5,585 nt of DNA from positions 1 through 5,585 of the forward strand of contig DEST01000026.1 in the NCBI GenBank assembly GCA_002361365.1, read 5' to 3'. Origin of the DNA: Alphaproteobacteria bacterium UBA3307 (GTDB taxonomy: Bacteria > Pseudomonadota > Alphaproteobacteria > RF32 > CAG-239). A program made the translations under genes and the position numbers. The notes under the pieces were generated by a model that was given only the letters and a program-made list of their open reading frames with translations, searched no databases and was not told the DNA's origin. Shown in pieces: positions 5,008-5,585 of this stretch (positions are counted from its first letter, which is position 1; each line of letters opens with the position of its first letter).

Positions 5008-5585
5008 ATACCGATTCTCCGACGCAAACTAAGACGCGGTTTTGGTGCAATAATTTCCCAACCGCGAGCATTCATTTCTGCAAACACGCTATGGGTTACA
5101 TTCATAATCAAGCGTAATGGTCGGGTCGAGGTTTTATTCATTTTACTTAACAAGCGCTCGGCTTTAATATAGCATTTTTCGGCAGATTTTGCCAATTGAG
5201 CACGAGCATATATTAAATTCTTATCTTCCAAAACATCTTGCGCCGTATCAATATTGACATTATTGTTTTGTAGAATTTCAGACGGAATATAGATTCTGCC
5301 TCGCTTAGCATCGCTTTTAATATCGCGTAAAATATAAGTAACAAATACCGCATAACCCAAATTTTTAGCCAATTCCTGATTAGCACGCGGATGTTCCGGA
5401 GTCAGAATCATCAGTGCCAAATGCATCGGCACAATTGCCATACCGGTCAGATATTGTTGAAAAATCGCTGTATCCGGTGCCACAATCGGCTTTTTGGCAT
5501 CTAAAAAGGCGCTATCTAAAATTTGTAACCACATAATTTTAGGCAAATCAAAACGGATACTATTCTTGTATATTTTGCGCCCGAT
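4983..5585 (-). CDS. Squalene/phytoene synthase family enzyme (C-terminal 200 residues; runs off right edge)
   Basis: The frame is open to the window edge, so the start lies outside; an internal TTG at 5546 is not a credible start. The visible 200 residues are the C-terminal part of a roughly 280-residue all-helical enzyme that joins two prenyl diphosphates head to head, in hopanoid (HpnC/HpnD-type) or carotenoid (CrtB-type) synthesis. The second aspartate-rich motif is intact at fragment residues 86-100, RDIKSDAKRGRIYIP, preceded by the helix LGYAVFVTYIL. This excludes the degenerate NDUFAF6-like relatives. The end, with RPLRL (about 154), ARGW (about 172) and a basic tail, matches the family. 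The segment YLTGMAIVPMHLALMIL replaces the more usual A/S-x-VG-L pattern, so assignment to HpnD or another subfamily is open. The first DxxxD motif is not visible. It converges on the metallophosphatase gene with a 3-bp gap. Confidence 0.85.
   Translation of the reverse strand: MGRKIYKNSIRFDLPKIMWLQILDSAFLDAKKPIVAPDTAIFQQYLTGMAIVPMHLALMILTPEHPRANQELAKNLGYAVFVTYILRDIKSDAKRGRIYIPSEILQNNNVNIDTAQDVLEDKNLIYARAQLAKSAEKCYIKAERLLSKMNKTSTRPLRLIMNVTHSVFAEMNARGWEIIAPKPRLSLRRRIGILYKTLFR

Noticed and set aside
5544..5546. TTG at 5546 as the start of the synthase gene
   Set aside because: The frame stays open to the window edge, and the family needs about 80 more residues upstream, including the first Asp-rich motif. 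The gene is simply cut.

Overview
The window looks like a chromosomal piece of an AT-rich, Gram-negative bacterium, most likely an uncultured member of the Alphaproteobacteria. The evidence is three exported lipoproteins with clear lipoboxes, an NlpD-type LysM/LytM envelope protein, a gene start resembling alphaproteobacterial family-4 uracil-DNA glycosylase, and a squalene/phytoene synthase. The lineage is inferred from protein resemblance, because no rRNA or marker gene is present. I see no tRNA, rRNA, CRISPR array, IS element or phage gene.

Left part, all on the minus strand. A complete transcription unit starts at a strong sigma70-type promoter (2170-2142). It encodes a 201-aa helical protein of unknown function (2110-1505) and, 4 nt later, a thioredoxin-fold lipoprotein with a CPHC active site (1500-1141). 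It ends at a GC-rich intrinsic terminator (1131-1109). Next comes nlpD (1028-165), a lipoprotein with two LysM domains and a LytM domain whose zinc ligands are largely replaced, as in amidase activators. A clear promoter (135-107) then drives the cut-off uracil-DNA glycosylase gene at the left edge.

Middle. A 232-bp divergent intergenic region (2111-2342) carries the operon promoter, a leftward terminator-like hairpin, a nested set of inverted repeats and a rightward promoter. The rightward promoter serves a small membrane protein with a C-terminal SHOCT motif (2346-2744). That gene converges on, and overlaps by 4 bp, a minus-strand lipoprotein gene of unknown function (3400-2741).

Right part. 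An AT-rich divergent spacer leads to a large plus-strand gene (3510-4979) for a 5'-nucleotidase/UshA-family metallophosphatase. It has no signal peptide, and the usual His-Asp catalytic dyad next to the GN motif is replaced. Three bases after its stop, a convergent minus-strand gene runs off the right edge. It encodes a squalene/phytoene synthase of the hopanoid or carotenoid branch of isoprenoid metabolism.

The best candidates for something undescribed are the two-gene operon pairing an unknown cytosolic protein with an exported thioredoxin-fold lipoprotein, the structured intergenic element at 2201-2327, and the variant metallophosphatase. No defence or mobile system is evident. Most of the window is ordinary housekeeping and envelope biology.
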